A stretch of 64,000 nucleotides of DNA from Todiramphus chloris collaris (GCA_025345505.1 JANVCC010000077.1:9913163-9977162); one strand, 5' to 3'; counted from the first letter of the stretch, positions 11,001-22,900 are shown. A program made the numbers and translations. The notes: generated by a model from the sequence alone, not told the origin.

Positions 11001-13469
11001 ACCCTGTATTGTTGTTGATAGGATTAATAGTCTCTAATAATTCAGTGCCTCATCAGGTAACATAACTAGTAATTTCTGAGTCCATCTCCTGCCCTAGTGA
11101 GAACAGTAACAACGTGTGTGGATCTTAATACCAGAGGTTTCTGCAATAGCTGTTACAGATAATATCAGACACTTAACAGTTCCCCAAGTCTTCCAGTTCC
11201 AGGGCCACCAGTTCATTTGTCAATCCTGATAATGGACTATAAAATGAATTTCAGTCATTGAAAACTTATGAAAACCCTACAGCATTTGAAACTAACTCTT
11301 AAACTGGGAATATTTGCAGCTGGAGTATTAAGCAGAATTTATTACTTATCTTATTCCCAGTTAACAGCACTTTTGCCATGTATCATGTACCAGTGGTACC
11401 AGAGCAATTGCACACACAACTTCTTAGGACAAAAGGCTGTAGAAAACCCGTATATTAATTTCCAAATCCATGCTGGGGGAGTCTTTTTCACATATGTTTA
11501 CATGACAATGGAAGAACAGAAGGAAAAAAAATCCATGCCTAGGTACATAATGTAACTTGAAATAATGAGACTTGTGATAAGAATAGTCTCTTCTGATTTT
11601 GAAGATAAAGAAATCTTTGTTAAAAAACCCACATCCACCGTTAAATTGCAACAAAACTGAGAAGTGTCCTTATAAGTAATGGCATTTTAACAAACAAGCA
11701 TATATTCCCTCATGTCTCTTAAGTAACAGAATGTCCTTTCAATTCCTTCTAATGTTATAAATTTACATGACTTTGCTGTCTACACTTTGATTTGAATTGT
11801 TGTTGAAATGTTAATTACGGAATGCTCTCACTGACAGTGAGGAAAAAAGAAACCTGATCATTTTCACTTGGTTTTTTGCCCATAAATAGAACAGATTTGA
11901 TATGTACGTTTCCAATCCACTCAGCAGTGTTCCACGATGCCATTTTCACCACAGGCCTTTAGCAAGATTTAACTCAAGTGTTCCTGCTTTATTTTTAAAC
12001 CTAAAGCACAGCTTCCTTGCTAAACTGCAAAAAACAGCCCTGATCCAACCCAATAAGGCACAGTCTTAGCTGAAAGTATTTTTTCCTAAAACCTGAAAGC
12101 CCAAGCAGCTATTTATTCAACCCACACAGTTTGCAGCATGGCAATAAAAGATCATGAAAGAAGAGATTTATAAACAGCAGCTCAGAAACTTGTGGTGTAT
12201 AGAAACAGTGCAGACTCACAGTAGACAAGGGGTGACATTAACGCCTTCAAAAATGTCAGCATTTGTCAGCTCCTGCCATCTACTGGATTGTACTACAAAC
12301 TGGCAGCACTCAGCAGTTATGGCCCAGGGCAAAACACTACACTGAGGTCAAGTGGATTGGCTTCTCTGGTTTCCGTGGGGATTTTACATCCCTGCTCTGC
12401 ACACTGATTAAAGCAACTGAAATGTAAATAACGTATCACAAAGTCTAGCCCTAGAGTTGGGCAGCGCATTCATGACAAAAAAGAAGAGCCTCTCAAAAGC
12501 CTGTCATTGCAATAATTCAGAAGCAAAAAGAATGAAACTTTAACATAAAGAGTAACTCTAAAAGAGTAAAACAATCTTACCCAGTTAGTAGCATTATTTT
12601 CTTTCAATTTCTCCTTGAAGTATTCAGTTACCTTCTTTTCCCAATCAGAGTTTGGATCATTTTGGGCTGCGAACAAAACACATTTACGTGCATATTAGCA
12701 TCGTGTAACAGACGATTCAGCATTCACCTCACACAGTAAACCATTTACTTCTATTCTGGGCAAATGACCACGCTTTACGCTACTCCATGCCCCTTACAAT
12801 TGCACCGACTCCCCATCCTACACCCTTTCAGGCAAATTGAGCACAGCCACCCCTTGGAAGTGAGGAAGAGCTCTGAAACACGGCAACAGACCCGGCTAGA
12901 AAGCAGGGGAGCTGAGATACCGCTCTCTACTGTACGTTCACTGCGGAAATTTCTATTTCAATACGCTTGTAGTTAAGATCCAAGACGAGCACAGAAACAG
13001 CTTCGGCCCTGGTAATGTTATTGCTACTCGGTAATCCCACGTAGCCCGAAACCCAAACCACGCTTTGTTTGCTTTTTCACCCTTCTGCCCAGCCGGGGCA
13101 GACCCCGCTGCCCGAGCCTGAGGCACCGCACAGCTCCAGAGCGGCAGCCCAGCCACCAGCAGCGGCCGGAGGCCTCGGGAACGCGGCTGCCACCCGTTCG
13201 CGGCCGCGAAGGAGGAAGCGGCCACGGCGGAGCCCCCGCGGCCCAGCCGGGCGCTTCGCTACCCCCCACTCCCCTCGGCAGCGCCCGCCCCGCCCGAGGC
13301 TCGGCCGCTCTCCCGCCGCCACCCCGCCAGGGGAAGCCCCGTCCGGGGGCCGAGGGGTTCCAGCCGCCCTGCCGGGGGCCGAGCGGAGCCCGATGGCGGC
13401 CCCGCGCTCACCGAAGATGCCCTGCACGATGCTGAAGGGGTTGTTGAGCCAGTCGGCCACGCACGGCAT
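1916..13469 (-). CDS. MCMBP: MCMBP, MCM complex-binding protein (12 coding exons; C-terminal part beyond base 1)
   Basis: The exons, read on the minus strand, splice to about 463 residues that match vertebrate MCMBP throughout, beginning [19 protein letters not shown]. The coding exons are 13412-13469, 12581-12666, 10722-10862, 10368-10409, 9810-9911, 8967-9096, 8066-8217, 7354-7454, 5349-5518, 4329-4452, 2702-2819 and 1916-2081, and all phases join without a stop. Known role: MCMBP binds MCM2-7 subunits, helps supply and stabilise nuclear MCM, takes part in MCM release from chromatin, and supports sister-chromatid cohesion. The family is about 640 residues long, so roughly the last 170 residues (after [10 protein letters not shown]) are missing only because the window ends; I found no matching exon in bases 1-1915. 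One intron is of the rare AT-AC class. The gene shares a promoter with SEC23IP. Confidence 0.97.
2702..2819 (-). CDS. MCMBP: MCMBP coding exon 11 (residues 369-408)
   Basis: Acceptor GGTTTAG, donor GTAAGA. It encodes [20 protein letters not shown] and [19 protein letters not shown], nearly identical to the mammalian protein. It closes in phase 0. Confidence 0.96.
4329..4452 (-). CDS. MCMBP: MCMBP coding exon 10 (residues 328-368)
   Basis: Acceptor TTTTATCAG, donor GTAAGT at 4328. It encodes [20 protein letters not shown] and [20 protein letters not shown], a conserved helical part of the MCM-like (AAA+-related) region. It closes in phase 2. Confidence 0.95.
5349..5518 (-). CDS. MCMBP: MCMBP coding exon 9 (residues 271-327)
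   Basis: Encodes [40 protein letters not shown] and [16 protein letters not shown]. The only usable donor that keeps the next exon in frame is GTGAGT at 5348. The join then reads KT-F-VSNFM, without the CK dipeptide present in the longer form of the human protein. Confidence 0.93.
7354..7454 (-). CDS. MCMBP: MCMBP coding exon 8 (residues 238-270)
   Basis: Acceptor TGTGGCAG, donor GTAAGG. It encodes [20 protein letters not shown] and then [13 protein letters not shown], an OB-fold-like segment typical of the family. It closes in phase 2. A long open frame on the opposite strand over this exon is a shadow. Confidence 0.95.
8066..8217 (-). CDS. MCMBP: MCMBP coding exon 7 (residues 187-237)
   Basis: Acceptor ATTTTTCAG, donor GTAACA. 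It encodes [20 protein letters not shown], a variable linker, and ends in the conserved block [17 protein letters not shown], which marks entry into the MCM-like core. Confidence 0.95.
8967..9096 (-). CDS. MCMBP: MCMBP coding exon 6, preceded by an AC acceptor (residues 144-186)
   Basis: It starts right after TTTTAC and encodes [20 protein letters not shown], then [20 protein letters not shown] and QHL. The basic SRHKR run followed by an acidic stretch looks like an unstructured linker with a possible nuclear-localisation signal (inference). The donor is GTAATA at 8966, phase 1. Confidence 0.93.
9097..9809 (-). other. U12-type (minor spliceosome) AT-AC intron of MCMBP
   Basis: On the gene strand the intron begins ATATCTTTTTT, close to the U12 AT-AC consensus ATATCCTTT. 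It ends TTTTAC, with the branch-point-like TCCTTAAT at 9116-9109, about 12-13 bases before the AC. Flanking exons join WVKE to AYIS in phase 0, exactly as in the family. No GT-AG pair gives a conserved joint here. It is 713 bases long and contains a CR1 fragment. Confidence 0.9.
9239..9460 (-). mobile_element. CR1 LINE 3' end (truncated), inside the AT-AC intron
   Basis: On the minus strand this reads as the tail of CR1: the C-terminal piece of its ORF2 ([20 protein letters not shown]), then the 3' UTR words for GATCTTTAAGGTCGC and the terminal ATTCTATGGTTCTATG. It is 5'-truncated, as is usual for CR1, and lies in the same orientation as MCMBP. Confidence 0.92.
9810..9911 (-). CDS. MCMBP: MCMBP coding exon 5, followed by an AT-AC intron (residues 110-143)
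   Basis: Acceptor CCTTTTCAG. It encodes [20 protein letters not shown] and then [14 protein letters not shown]. The reading frame of the family ends at WVKE, immediately before ATATCTTTT, with no GT donor at that point. That is the U12-type AT-AC donor, so the exon end is set by protein homology together with this motif. Confidence 0.93.
10368..10409 (-). CDS. MCMBP: MCMBP coding exon 4, a 42-base exon (residues 96-109)
   Basis: This short exon encodes [14 protein letters not shown] between the acceptor TTGACAG and a GTAAGC donor. The peptide matches the family and fills the exact gap between exons 3 and 5. Both ends are phase 0, so skipping it would delete 14 residues without a frameshift. 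Confidence 0.93.
10722..10862 (-). CDS. MCMBP: MCMBP coding exon 3 (residues 49-95)
   Basis: Acceptor CTTTATAG, donor GTAAGT at 10721. It encodes [20 protein letters not shown] and then [18 protein letters not shown], a conserved core that resembles the start of an OB-like fold. It is 141 bases long, phase 0 on both sides. Confidence 0.95.
10863..13411 (-). other. MCMBP introns 1 and 2
   Basis: Non-coding DNA on either side of exon 2 (12581-12666). Composition rises from AT-rich to GC-rich towards the promoter. I see no repeat family or additional exon that I can support. Confidence 0.6.
12581..12666 (-). CDS. MCMBP: MCMBP coding exon 2 (residues 20-48)
   Basis: Acceptor TTCGCAG, donor GTAAGA. 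It encodes [20 protein letters not shown] and continues LKENNATNW, a strongly conserved charged helix-like segment of MCMBP. The exon closes in phase 0. Confidence 0.95.
13412..13469 (-). CDS. MCMBP: MCMBP coding exon 1 (residues 1-19)
   Basis: The ATG is at 13469-13467, followed by [19 protein letters not shown], the conserved MCMBP N-terminus. The exon ends ATCTTCG before a GTGAGC donor at 13411, in phase 1. The start is chosen because the N-terminal residues align with the family and the upstream DNA is GC-rich promoter. Confidence 0.95.
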
Positions 13470-13672
13470 GGCGGGGGCGAGGGCAGGCAGGGGGGGCTGC
13501 CGGCGCCCTGCAGCCGCCAACTCCCGCTCGCAAGCCTAGCACGGGGGCTGCCTACTTCCGCTCTCTTCCTCCTCCTCCTCCTCTTCCTGCGGCAATGGCG
13601 GCGCTGCCAGGGCCGGGCCCGCCTTCTCCTCTTCACCCGTACGCGGAGCGGCCAGCGGGGCGCGTCGCCGCC

Positions 13673-13684
13673 GCCGCCATCTTA
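13673..13684 (-). promoter_or_regulatory. Consensus YY1 site
   Basis: The minus strand reads TAAGATGGCGGC, an exact match to the AANATGGCGGC core of YY1, 75-85 bases before the SEC23IP ATG. Such sites close to the start of transcription are common in CpG-island promoters. A second, weaker ATGGCGGC is at 13595-13602 on the plus strand. Confidence 0.7.
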
Positions 13685-13757
13685 GAAGCAGGCAGCGCGA
13701 CTGAGGGCGGAAAGGGCCGGGCTGCCCCGGGGGAAGGGACGTGGCCGGGGCGCAGCC

Positions 13758-13911
13758 ATGGCGGCGGCGAAGTCTGGGGCTACCGCTGGCGGCGGCGGCG
13801 GCACGAACTTGCTCTTCTCTTCCTCCGCTACCGAGTTCAACTTCACCGTGCCCTTTATCCCGGTCAGCCAGGCTCCGGCTGTGCCGCCGGGTCCCTCTCT
13901 CCTGGCAGCCG
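13758..13911 (+). CDS. SEC23IP: SEC23IP coding exon 1 (residues 1-51)
   Basis: ATG in the context GCAGCCATGGCG. It encodes [20 protein letters not shown] and then [20 protein letters not shown]; the block [12 protein letters not shown] is conserved in the family. Donor GTACGG at 13912, phase 1. An earlier ATG at 13595 is out of frame and would be an upstream ORF if transcription starts before it. Confidence 0.95.
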
Positions 13912-16900
13912 GTACGGAGGGCGGCGGGGGCGCCGAGGCAGCGCTGTGAGGGGAGCGGGAGGGCGCGGAGGGCTTGGCGGGCTCTGCCCCTCAGGGCTCC
14001 TTCAGAGCGCCTCCGACCCGCTGGGGGATGGGCTGGGGGCTCGGAGGGAGCCCCGAGAAGCCGAGCCAGGGCTTGCCAGGGGGTGCAGGGAGCCTGGTCC
14101 GCGGCTGGGCCCGCTGCGTGTGGCTCAGAACCCCATCTTCCCCCCCGAGGGCTCTCCGAGGTGGCTGCCGCTGCCAGCTGGTAGTGCTTCGGGGAAGAGC
14201 AGCCTGTAAGGCCCGCTTTCCTCCCTGGACTTAATGCCTACGCGTTCAGCTTTCAGCTCTGTGTCTAAGGAGGATGATCACACAAGTTTTCAGTTCATTG
14301 ATTTGCATGCTTGGTGCAGTAATTAAAAGTTGCCAGTATTCCCATTGAGGGGTGTACTTACTGCTTTTACTTTTTTTTTCTTTTAAAAGCTCTTCTTTCA
14401 TGTTATTTTCTATTTTCTCTGTGTGAAAATGGCATGATAAGCAGGCACCTTACATCTCCTCCTTCATTTCCTTGTGGTTTTGATACCCTTTCCTTCAAAA
14501 GCCTTAGTTGTGTTCCAAGCACATGCATGTGCAGCTTGCAATCTGTTGCTCGGGCTGCTTCAGATAAAGGAACGGATTTATTTGGAATTGCGTTCAGTCG
14601 GAGATTAAAGCTCTAAATATTCTAAGTTCCTCTAGAAGTTGGGTGTTTTAAATTCTATGGCACTGGTAAATGTTGAGTTCCAAATCCAAGACTTGATTTC
14701 AATGCTGCTGTATTTTAGCTAAAATAAGTATTAATGTGTCTGGAAATAAGTGCAGTAAATCTCTCTCTGTATTTAATGAAGTGCTTGCCAGGGGTGGCTT
14801 TGAAACATTTTTTTTTAGATCTACATTTTTTTAGCATGGGAGGTATAAAAGCATTAGAATATTATTCCTCACATGGCATATCTAGGCAGCTGATATATTT
14901 ACACTTTCCATTGTGTAATCCTTATAGTTTTTCTTTCATGCAAATACGCTTTATTTTTCATTAAAAAAAAAAAAGAAATAAATTAGTTTTAAGTGTTAGT
15001 CTGGCCTGTACCTTTGCACAGATGATTGCCATGTAAAGACTGTGAAGTTTTCATCTTCAATCATAGTTTGAAGCAGGAAAGAACAGTATCTTGAGTTTGA
15101 CTTTTAAATCGTGTAAAATGTAATAAGAATTGTAAAATGTAGTAGGAGTTGTTTGATGTCTGACAGCCAGGGTTAGAAAGCTCTTTACAGTCATAAATTC
15201 GTTGTCTGTTCAAGAGGGAGTAATGTGTTCTGTGCTTTGCAGTTTGATGGCAGAAGATGCATTCTCTGGTTTGGGTTTGAAGCCACCAAGATACTTATTG
15301 CAGACAGAGTGTTCCTGCTGAGGAAGCAGGTTAGTGTCACTTGTGGTTGTCAGGTGACAAGCTGGGAATAACAAGGTTCCACCCTGTATAGGGAGGGATG
15401 CACTGGAGGTTGTCACACAGTCACTGCTGCAAGGCTGATTTGGTTATGGGGAGAACACTGCCCTTGTATGCCAAAGCTCTGCTCCCATAGGAAATCTAGA
15501 GTTTGTATGGTGTGCTTGTTTTTCTGCCAGTCTGGGATTATGTTCCAAATAGTTTTTGCAAAATTAGAAAAAGACGAAGTAGAAAGTACTGTCTTGTGCT
15601 GGAAACCTCTGTATGTGTCTCTGTGTATGTATATATATAAATACACATATAAGTATAATCTCTGTTTTGGCTGAATTCCTGTCAACCTTATTACTATTAT
15701 TATTACTATTATAATTACTGTTATTATTATTACTATTATTATTACTATTATTATTACTAGGAAAGATATAATTAGACTAAGTCTCCAAAACCTAGTTGAA
15801 ATTGGAGACTAGTAGGTGTTTTGTGAACAAGTGTTTGGTCAAGACCTCGAAAACTCTCCAGCGCTTTGCTGCGTGTTTATTGTGATCTGCCCCAGTGAGG
15901 TGAATTTCCTGCTCTGCTTGCAGTTGTTTTGGAAAGCTGAGAATTGGCAGTGTGGTGTGCAGTGTGCTTCTCTATTCCACAGTGTTTAGGAAACGTGAAA
16001 GGAAGAAGAATTTTGTCATTTAGAAGCTGAGACCTTTTATTTAGTATAAATGGTTGGGAGCTAATCCGTCGGCCTGACTTCATAGTGGTCATTGCTTATA
16101 AATTGGTTTAGTATTCCCCATGTGATGATTCACACAGATTTTGGGTTGCTATCTGGGAAAGCAAGATGAATCAATAAATGCAGGGGATGCCTCAAATTGA
16201 TACTGTTTGAAAAGACTACTGAATAAAACATGGTTAAAATAGCTCTTCTTAGTCATGGCAGCTGCTTCTTTTATGATTAATTAATTACAACAGTAGCTTC
16301 CTAGGGAGACTTTGTGGATTCCCCTGTGCTCCCTTGATACTCTGTATTACAGTTATGTTGGCTGAGGATAAAGACATTTGTTACTGCCTGCTTCTAGAGG
16401 CAGAGATGCTTTGTTTCTCTTCAGCTGGGGACTGAGTAGCAGAGAAACAATGATAACTCTGGGCTTTCTTCCCACGGCCTGGGGAGTATTTGATTGCCAG
16501 AGCAGATGACAACACTCTTAGGACTTCTGCAAATTGCATTGTCTGATAGTGGGATGCTGTTCCCTCCTCAAGCAGGCAGTGATGCTCAGACCATCACGGG
16601 TTTAACTGAGCTTACTGTGAGATCTGTGATAATGTCAAACCACTTTTTTCCCACTTGTCACTGGATTGCTGCACAGCAGAAAACTGTGATCGACCAGGAG
16701 CCAGTTAATGTATTTTCTCAATGTGAAAGGGCACTCGTGGCCTTGCATCTTCTTAAGGTCTTTCCTGCAATTATACAGAGTGGGGATTTATTTTTCTGTA
16801 CCAGAAACTTAGCTCTTGTGCCAGTCTAGAGTAGGATTTTTAAAGAAACCTGGAGTAAGTCCTGCTTATCAGATGACTTGGAGGGCTGAGTTATGGCTAC

Positions 16901-19900
16901 CTTGCATGTCAAATGAGAAACCTTGTGAGAAGGAAACCTGCTGAAGGAGCAGGTGAGAATGGGTTGATTAACCAATATGTTTGGTCTATTTGGGAATATC
17001 CTTAAGCTCTACTTTTGAATTTGATCTTGGAAGTCTGAAAATTACAGCAGGAAGTCCTATGCTTACTTACTGTTTTCATGGTAAAATGAAATGAACTGAG
17101 GCTGCTCTTGCATTTGGTAGGCATAAGGAAAAGGGGAAAGGATTTTAGTGCCCTGAAAGCAGGGGTCTTTGCCAGGTTGGCTTGGGGAGGTCCTGGCTTC
17201 AGTCATACTTTGGCCTCTTATTTCAGATTGTTAATTTTTGTTGCTTTATCTGTGTACACCGAGTGCCTTTTACAGTCCATTTTAAATGTTCTTGAAGACT
17301 TGGTATCTTTTGTTTCATTTTATGATGTGCTTAATCATCAAGAATGTGTAAGCTTTGTAATCCTTTTAGTTTTATGGGGGCCGACAGTTTAGGTAACAGC
17401 TGATAACATCACAGAACATTTTGACTACACGTAACTGGTTTGAACCTCTCACAATATCTCTAGTGATCTTTTTGGTTTCGCAGATGATTCTGCAGACGTT
17501 GGTGAAGAGGACAGCTTCTTGGGTCAGACTTCTGCCAGCCCCAATCCCCCACAGACTTTCAACTATTTCTCTCAAGTACCTAGCAGCAGCGATCCCTTTG
17601 GAAGCATTGGGCAGCCTCCCTTGACAACTGCATCGCCCCTTGGAGCACCAGCCTTCTCCAGGCCTCCGCCTTCACTTCCACTTGCACCTGGGTCACAGGA
17701 TGGGCAAAATGCCTTTTCACCACACATTCCGAAGTCACAGTCCCCTTACGGTGCACCACCTCCTTCCCAGGGGGGAATTGAAGCTTATCACACTCCTCAG
17801 CAGAGCTGCCCTCCACCTGCAAATGCATCTGCCCTTCCCCAAGGAACATCTCAGCAGGGGTATAACCCTTACCGGCACACCACGCTGAGCAGCAGAGCTA
17901 ACCCCTACCTTACTCCGCCGCAGCTGCAACAGAGTCACGCTCCTGCTCAGCCACCGTCCTCTGTGCCACCCGTCCAGATGTATCAGACACCTCCAGGGTC
18001 ACTGACACAGGTATAGAAATCATTCTTCATCTCCTGCTATCAGAACAAATCAATTGATGTCACTTTTCTCATTGAGTTGCTTGTTTTATCTTCTGGAGAT
18101 TTTTCTTTCTCCGCTCCCCCTGGCAAAAAAAAACCCAGAAAAAGTCCCCAATCATTTCTGACAGCAAAATCTTTCCACAAGAACTAGCCTGGAACTGTTG
18201 CTGTAGGAAAATTTCCTGGTCTTTGAAGTGAGTTGTACCCTGAGGCTGTAGCTGTGCGAGCCTCTGGTCTCAGAAACAAAGCCAACTTAGGAAGTTCTGT
18301 TTCTCTTTTCTGCTGTTCCTGAGTCTGCTGCCATTTCAGCTGTGCTGCTGCATTCTTTGTGCCTCTGCTGTAAATTGGGTCCTTCAGCAATTTGCAAGAT
18401 ACGGGCTAAAAATCTCTCTCCATGCTGGTTGTGCTGGTGAAGTCAGTACTTGAAATTACGGTGTAAGTTGCATAAATAGTTAGTAAACTGTTGGAAATGC
18501 CTTGGTTGAGGATCTTGTGTTCTAAAAAGCATTACTCCCTATTCTTTTTTACCTTCACAAAGAGATTATTAAAATAATGTGAATAGGTCAGTAGCAGCCT
18601 GACAAGTTTTCCTTGAAAACAACAAAAATAGTTTTTGTTTTGCCTGAGCTGTTGCTATATTGCTGTTAAGGAATCGAAAGATTACACGATGACAAAACAC
18701 ATAGCACGGGCAGTAGAACCTAAATAGCCTGGAGTTTTGGGTTCAAGAGTTTCAGAACTTTTGTTTGCTTGATTTCATATATCGCACAACATATTAGGAT
18801 TTTTTCCTCTTTAAATACATCAAGCAAAGCAATTGCTGCTGCTGCTGCCATCTCTTGCCTTTCCTTGTGCTCTGTGGAATCTTTGTACAATTTGTATCAA
18901 CTCAGCTTTCAGTAGGCTATAATCCCTTTCAAAATCAGTAATTTTTGTTGCACCACTGAGGCAACATTTGAGTTTCAAATCTGCCTGCCCTGATCGCGTT
19001 GCAGGAAGAGAGCTTTTGCTGAATTGGCCATGTGTTTAAATTTACACCCTTCATGCAAAACTGTAATTATGTATAAATGAATAATGAGAACAATGCATTT
19101 TTAGTTTCATGACAGATTTGGCAGTAGTAAGAAATAAGCTCAGCCTGAGCTTTGAAAATTTAAGAGAATATTTGAAATCTTGCTCATTTTAGGTAGTCAA
19201 GGTACTAGACAGTAACAGGTTTTTTACCAGCATTTGAGAAAGGATGCGAGTTTCATTCCCACAATTTGGAAAGGTTTCAGTTTTCAAAAACATGATAAAG
19301 TTGACGACTTGTTTGACAGTTTTAGAATGAAAGATAATGTTCTTGGGGAGGGAAAATATGTTAGAATTAAAGGCTCAGAGTGTTCCTTATAGCAAAGTAT
19401 GGATTAGTTCTGGAAAACCTGTGTGAGATTGAGGTGATGAGCCCAAATTTGTTTTCAGTTTCCACAGTCTCAGTCACAGCCCCGAGCTCCCAGGCCGGCA
19501 GGTCCGTTGGTCCAGGCACCTCCTGTTTTTCTCCAGAACCAATATGAACCGGTTCAGCCGCACTGGTTCTACTGTAAGGAGGTGGAGGACAAGCAGATAT
19601 GGCTGCCATTCAGCATTCTGGATTCTGCCAAACTAGAGGAAGTCTACAATTCGGGTAAGTCATATTTTACTCGGAGGTGAACAGAAGGATTAGAAGGAAG
19701 ATAGTAGAGTAATGCCACTTGTGTATGAGTGATAAGTAAAAATCTGGAAGTTTTTTTTGAAGTATTTTGTGGCACTTAATTTATTTCACTTGCCTTATCT
19801 GTTGCCTGGTGCAATCAGTGTTAAGATGGACATCCCTGGGGAATATTGCATTTTTACATAGAACTCATAGTTATGTGTATCTTAGTTTGTCTTTTTGGTA

Positions 19901-22900
19901 AACTCTGTCAGCTCCGGAGTAAGTATTCTTACCTGGGAGTTGTTCAAGGCTTATTTTTGTTGTGTAGAGAGCATTCAGAAGCATTTTAGGAGCAACACAG
20001 TAGTCGCCTGATATTATGAAGCTTCTCTTTCATGGTATAACTGTCTAATGGCCTAACATTCAGCACAGAAGATTGGCGCTGGGGCGAGAGAGAGAAAGAA
20101 GATTGTGTTAGTTTTGTAACCGAGTGTGACTTCTGTGTCACAGTGCAGCCAGATCCTGAGAGCGTGGTTCTGAGCACCGACGGGGGCCGCTATGATGTGT
20201 ACCTGTACGACAGGATGAGGAAAGCTGTGTACTGGGAAGAAGAGCCTTCTGAAGTCAGACGATGCACGTGGTTTTATAAGGGAGACAAGGATAGCCGGTT
20301 TATTCCTTACACTGAGGATTTTAGTGAGAAGCTGGAGGTTAGTATTACCTTTGCATAAACCTCATGAAGAACTTGATAGTTCTCTGTGTTCATGACATTA
20401 GAAGTATTTCCCTGTGCTTCCTTTAAAATAGTCTCCAGAATGCACTTTCTGGAACACAAGTAAGCAAATCTTGGGAAGGGGAGTGGCTAGAAGGGCATGT
20501 TGCTCATGCACAGGTCCTGCACTGCTGTGGACTAAAATCAACTTGCCTAGTGCTTCATGTGACAGTTTATACAAAAGTTACATAAATCATAGCCTTAACA
20601 TTACAGATGATGCACAAGGCTGAAAAATAGTTTGTCTGAGAAGGCATACTGATTTTGTGTAACTTGTTTACTGTTTCAGGCAGAATATAAAAGGGCTGTA
20701 ACTACAAATCAATGGCATCGTCGACTTGAATTCCCAAACGGGGAGACAATTGTTATGCATAATCCCAAGGTAATGCATTTTTGGCATTTGATTCTCACAC
20801 AATTCACTAGGAGTGAATGAGCAGATGGATGGAAACATGAATTGAACACAGTCTTAGTCTTGCTTGAAAGGTACTTGCTGATTGTTTTGGATATGTGTGT
20901 ATTGAAGATGATAACGTTTATAGAACACTGAACTCCTCCTTGCTTCCATGTGCTGTCATGTGATTAAAAGACAATGCTTTCTGAAACCTAGGAGGAATAA
21001 AGGTTTACATAGTGAATATTTGGACTAATTGTAACTGGCAGCAAACGGGAGGCAATCTGAATTAGTTTAACCTCAGACAGTCTGTACCAAATGGAAGGTA
21101 ATTTAAAAAAGAGCATTAATCTAGCTATAAGGTAAATAGTTTATCAAAGCCATGAGAAATCTTCCACTGCAACTATTTTTAGACCATGAGGAAGTATAGC
21201 AAAAAAAAGCTTTGAAAGTTATTCTAAATACTCTTAACAGTCTCATGTGATTAAAACATGGACTTCAGCCTTATTGACCAAGGCTGTTAACTGTTCACTT
21301 ATCACAGGTGCAGTAATTAATAAATAAAATAATCCAGGGCCAGAAAACATCATGGTTACTCCTACTTTAAACACTAATTAATGCTGATTAAAACCTAGAG
21401 GAGGAGTGCTTAAACCACTTGATGTCATAAATATGAGTCCAGGCTGTACTGAGTCACTGTAAGTCTCTTGTTTCCCTCGTGATAGTGTAAATAGGAGTAG
21501 TGTTCAGTTTCCTCGCAATAAACAGTAATCTGCTAAGGAAGAGTGGATACTGGAAAGAGGAACTTGAATAATGCTTGTCTGAGGAGTTAAAATTGTTAAG
21601 AATGACTGAGTAGGCCAGCTTCTTCAGCTAGTCCTTACTTTTGTTCAAGTCATCTGGTTGCTTTTCACAATAATGATAATGATCTGTGTTATTTTGGAGT
21701 CTAGTTTTAGTGAACCTGCCACTGCCACAGAGAATAGCACTGGGATTTTCTAAGGCTTTTTCTTTTTTTTTTTTTTTTTTTTTGGCATATGTACAAACTG
21801 GGGAGTCTCTGGTGTAAGGTAAATCAAATAAAAATGCTTCCAGACTAAGAATATGAATCATAAGGGGTTTTATGTTTCTAATTGGACAATGTATTTCTTT
21901 TCAGGTCATAGTTCAGTTTCAGCCCTCTGCCGCACCAGATGAATGGGGAACAACTCAAGACGGTCAGGCAAGACCGAGGGTAGTAAAACGAGGAATTGAA
22001 GATGACCATGATGAGATTCCTGATGGTAGGTGACAACTGCGCGTGGTTCTGCAGCTCGAGCGGTCACTTTGGGTCTGTTGAAAAGCTGCACAGTAGCAGG
22101 TGGAGTGGCCAGGCAGTGCTTCTGCCTAGAATCTAGAGATTAGCATTATTCCTTTAATCAAAGATTCTTGAAAGAGGTTTTTTTTTTTTTTTAATCAAAG
22201 AAGTCTTGTGGCCTATGTTATATCCTGAACCATGTTATGTAATAGGCTTCATAAAGCATGTGTATCTTAAAGTTGCTAGATGCTGAACTTCACCACTGCA
22301 GTGACTATTGGTACTCTGAATTTTTTTTTATTTTAGTTATTTATTTACTTTATTTTCTACAGGCGAAATGTCTCAAATTGACCATCTAGTGTTTATGGTT
22401 CATGGCATAGGTCCTGTATGCGACTTGAGATTTAGAAGCATTGTTGAATGTGGTAAGTGCTTGCTTGTTTAATGAGCATCTGTATTCTGAGCTGTTTAAA
22501 TGTGGCTATCTATAACTTACATTCAGATAAGCACATCTTTTTTCTTTTTTTTTCTTTTTTTTAATAATAAAAAAAAAAGCTTCTAATGTTAAGTTCTATT
22601 TCTTGTAGAATTTTTTCCTGATTATTTTCCAAAAGCAGGATCCGTGTTCTGTGAGACTTAAGGCTTTAACTGTTATTATTAGTCCTCAATATTAGATTTG
22701 CAGAGTGGTTTGGGTTTTGGGCTGTGTGTATTTTTTTGTGATGTGGTTTGTATGTGTGGTGGTGTTTATGCAAGGTGAGGTTTTTTGTTCACTCTTTTTT
22801 TGTTGTTGGTTTTGTTTTGGGTATATTTTTGAAAATATACTCCAGTGCAACTGAGTAAATTAAGTAGGCCACGTCTGGTCATGGGGTAAAAATGTATTCA

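Larger units (their letters stand above)
13069..14200. promoter_or_regulatory. CpG island and bidirectional MCMBP/SEC23IP promoter
   Basis: The stretch is strongly GC- and CpG-rich compared with its AT-rich surroundings and spans both first exons. The two ATGs (13469 minus, 13758 plus) are 288 bases apart and diverge. No TATA box is visible between them. An ETS-like ACTTCCG (13554-13560), a pyrimidine run (13561-13588) and YY1-type ATGGCGGC motifs lie between the starts. This arrangement is typical of housekeeping head-to-head gene pairs. Confidence 0.85.

Noticed and set aside
13069-14184. Several long open frames of 80-204 codons around the two first exons
   Set aside because: High GC removes stop codons. 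Apart from the true first-exon starts at 13469 (minus) and 13758 (plus), the frames are rich in Arg, Pro, Ala and Gly and match nothing.
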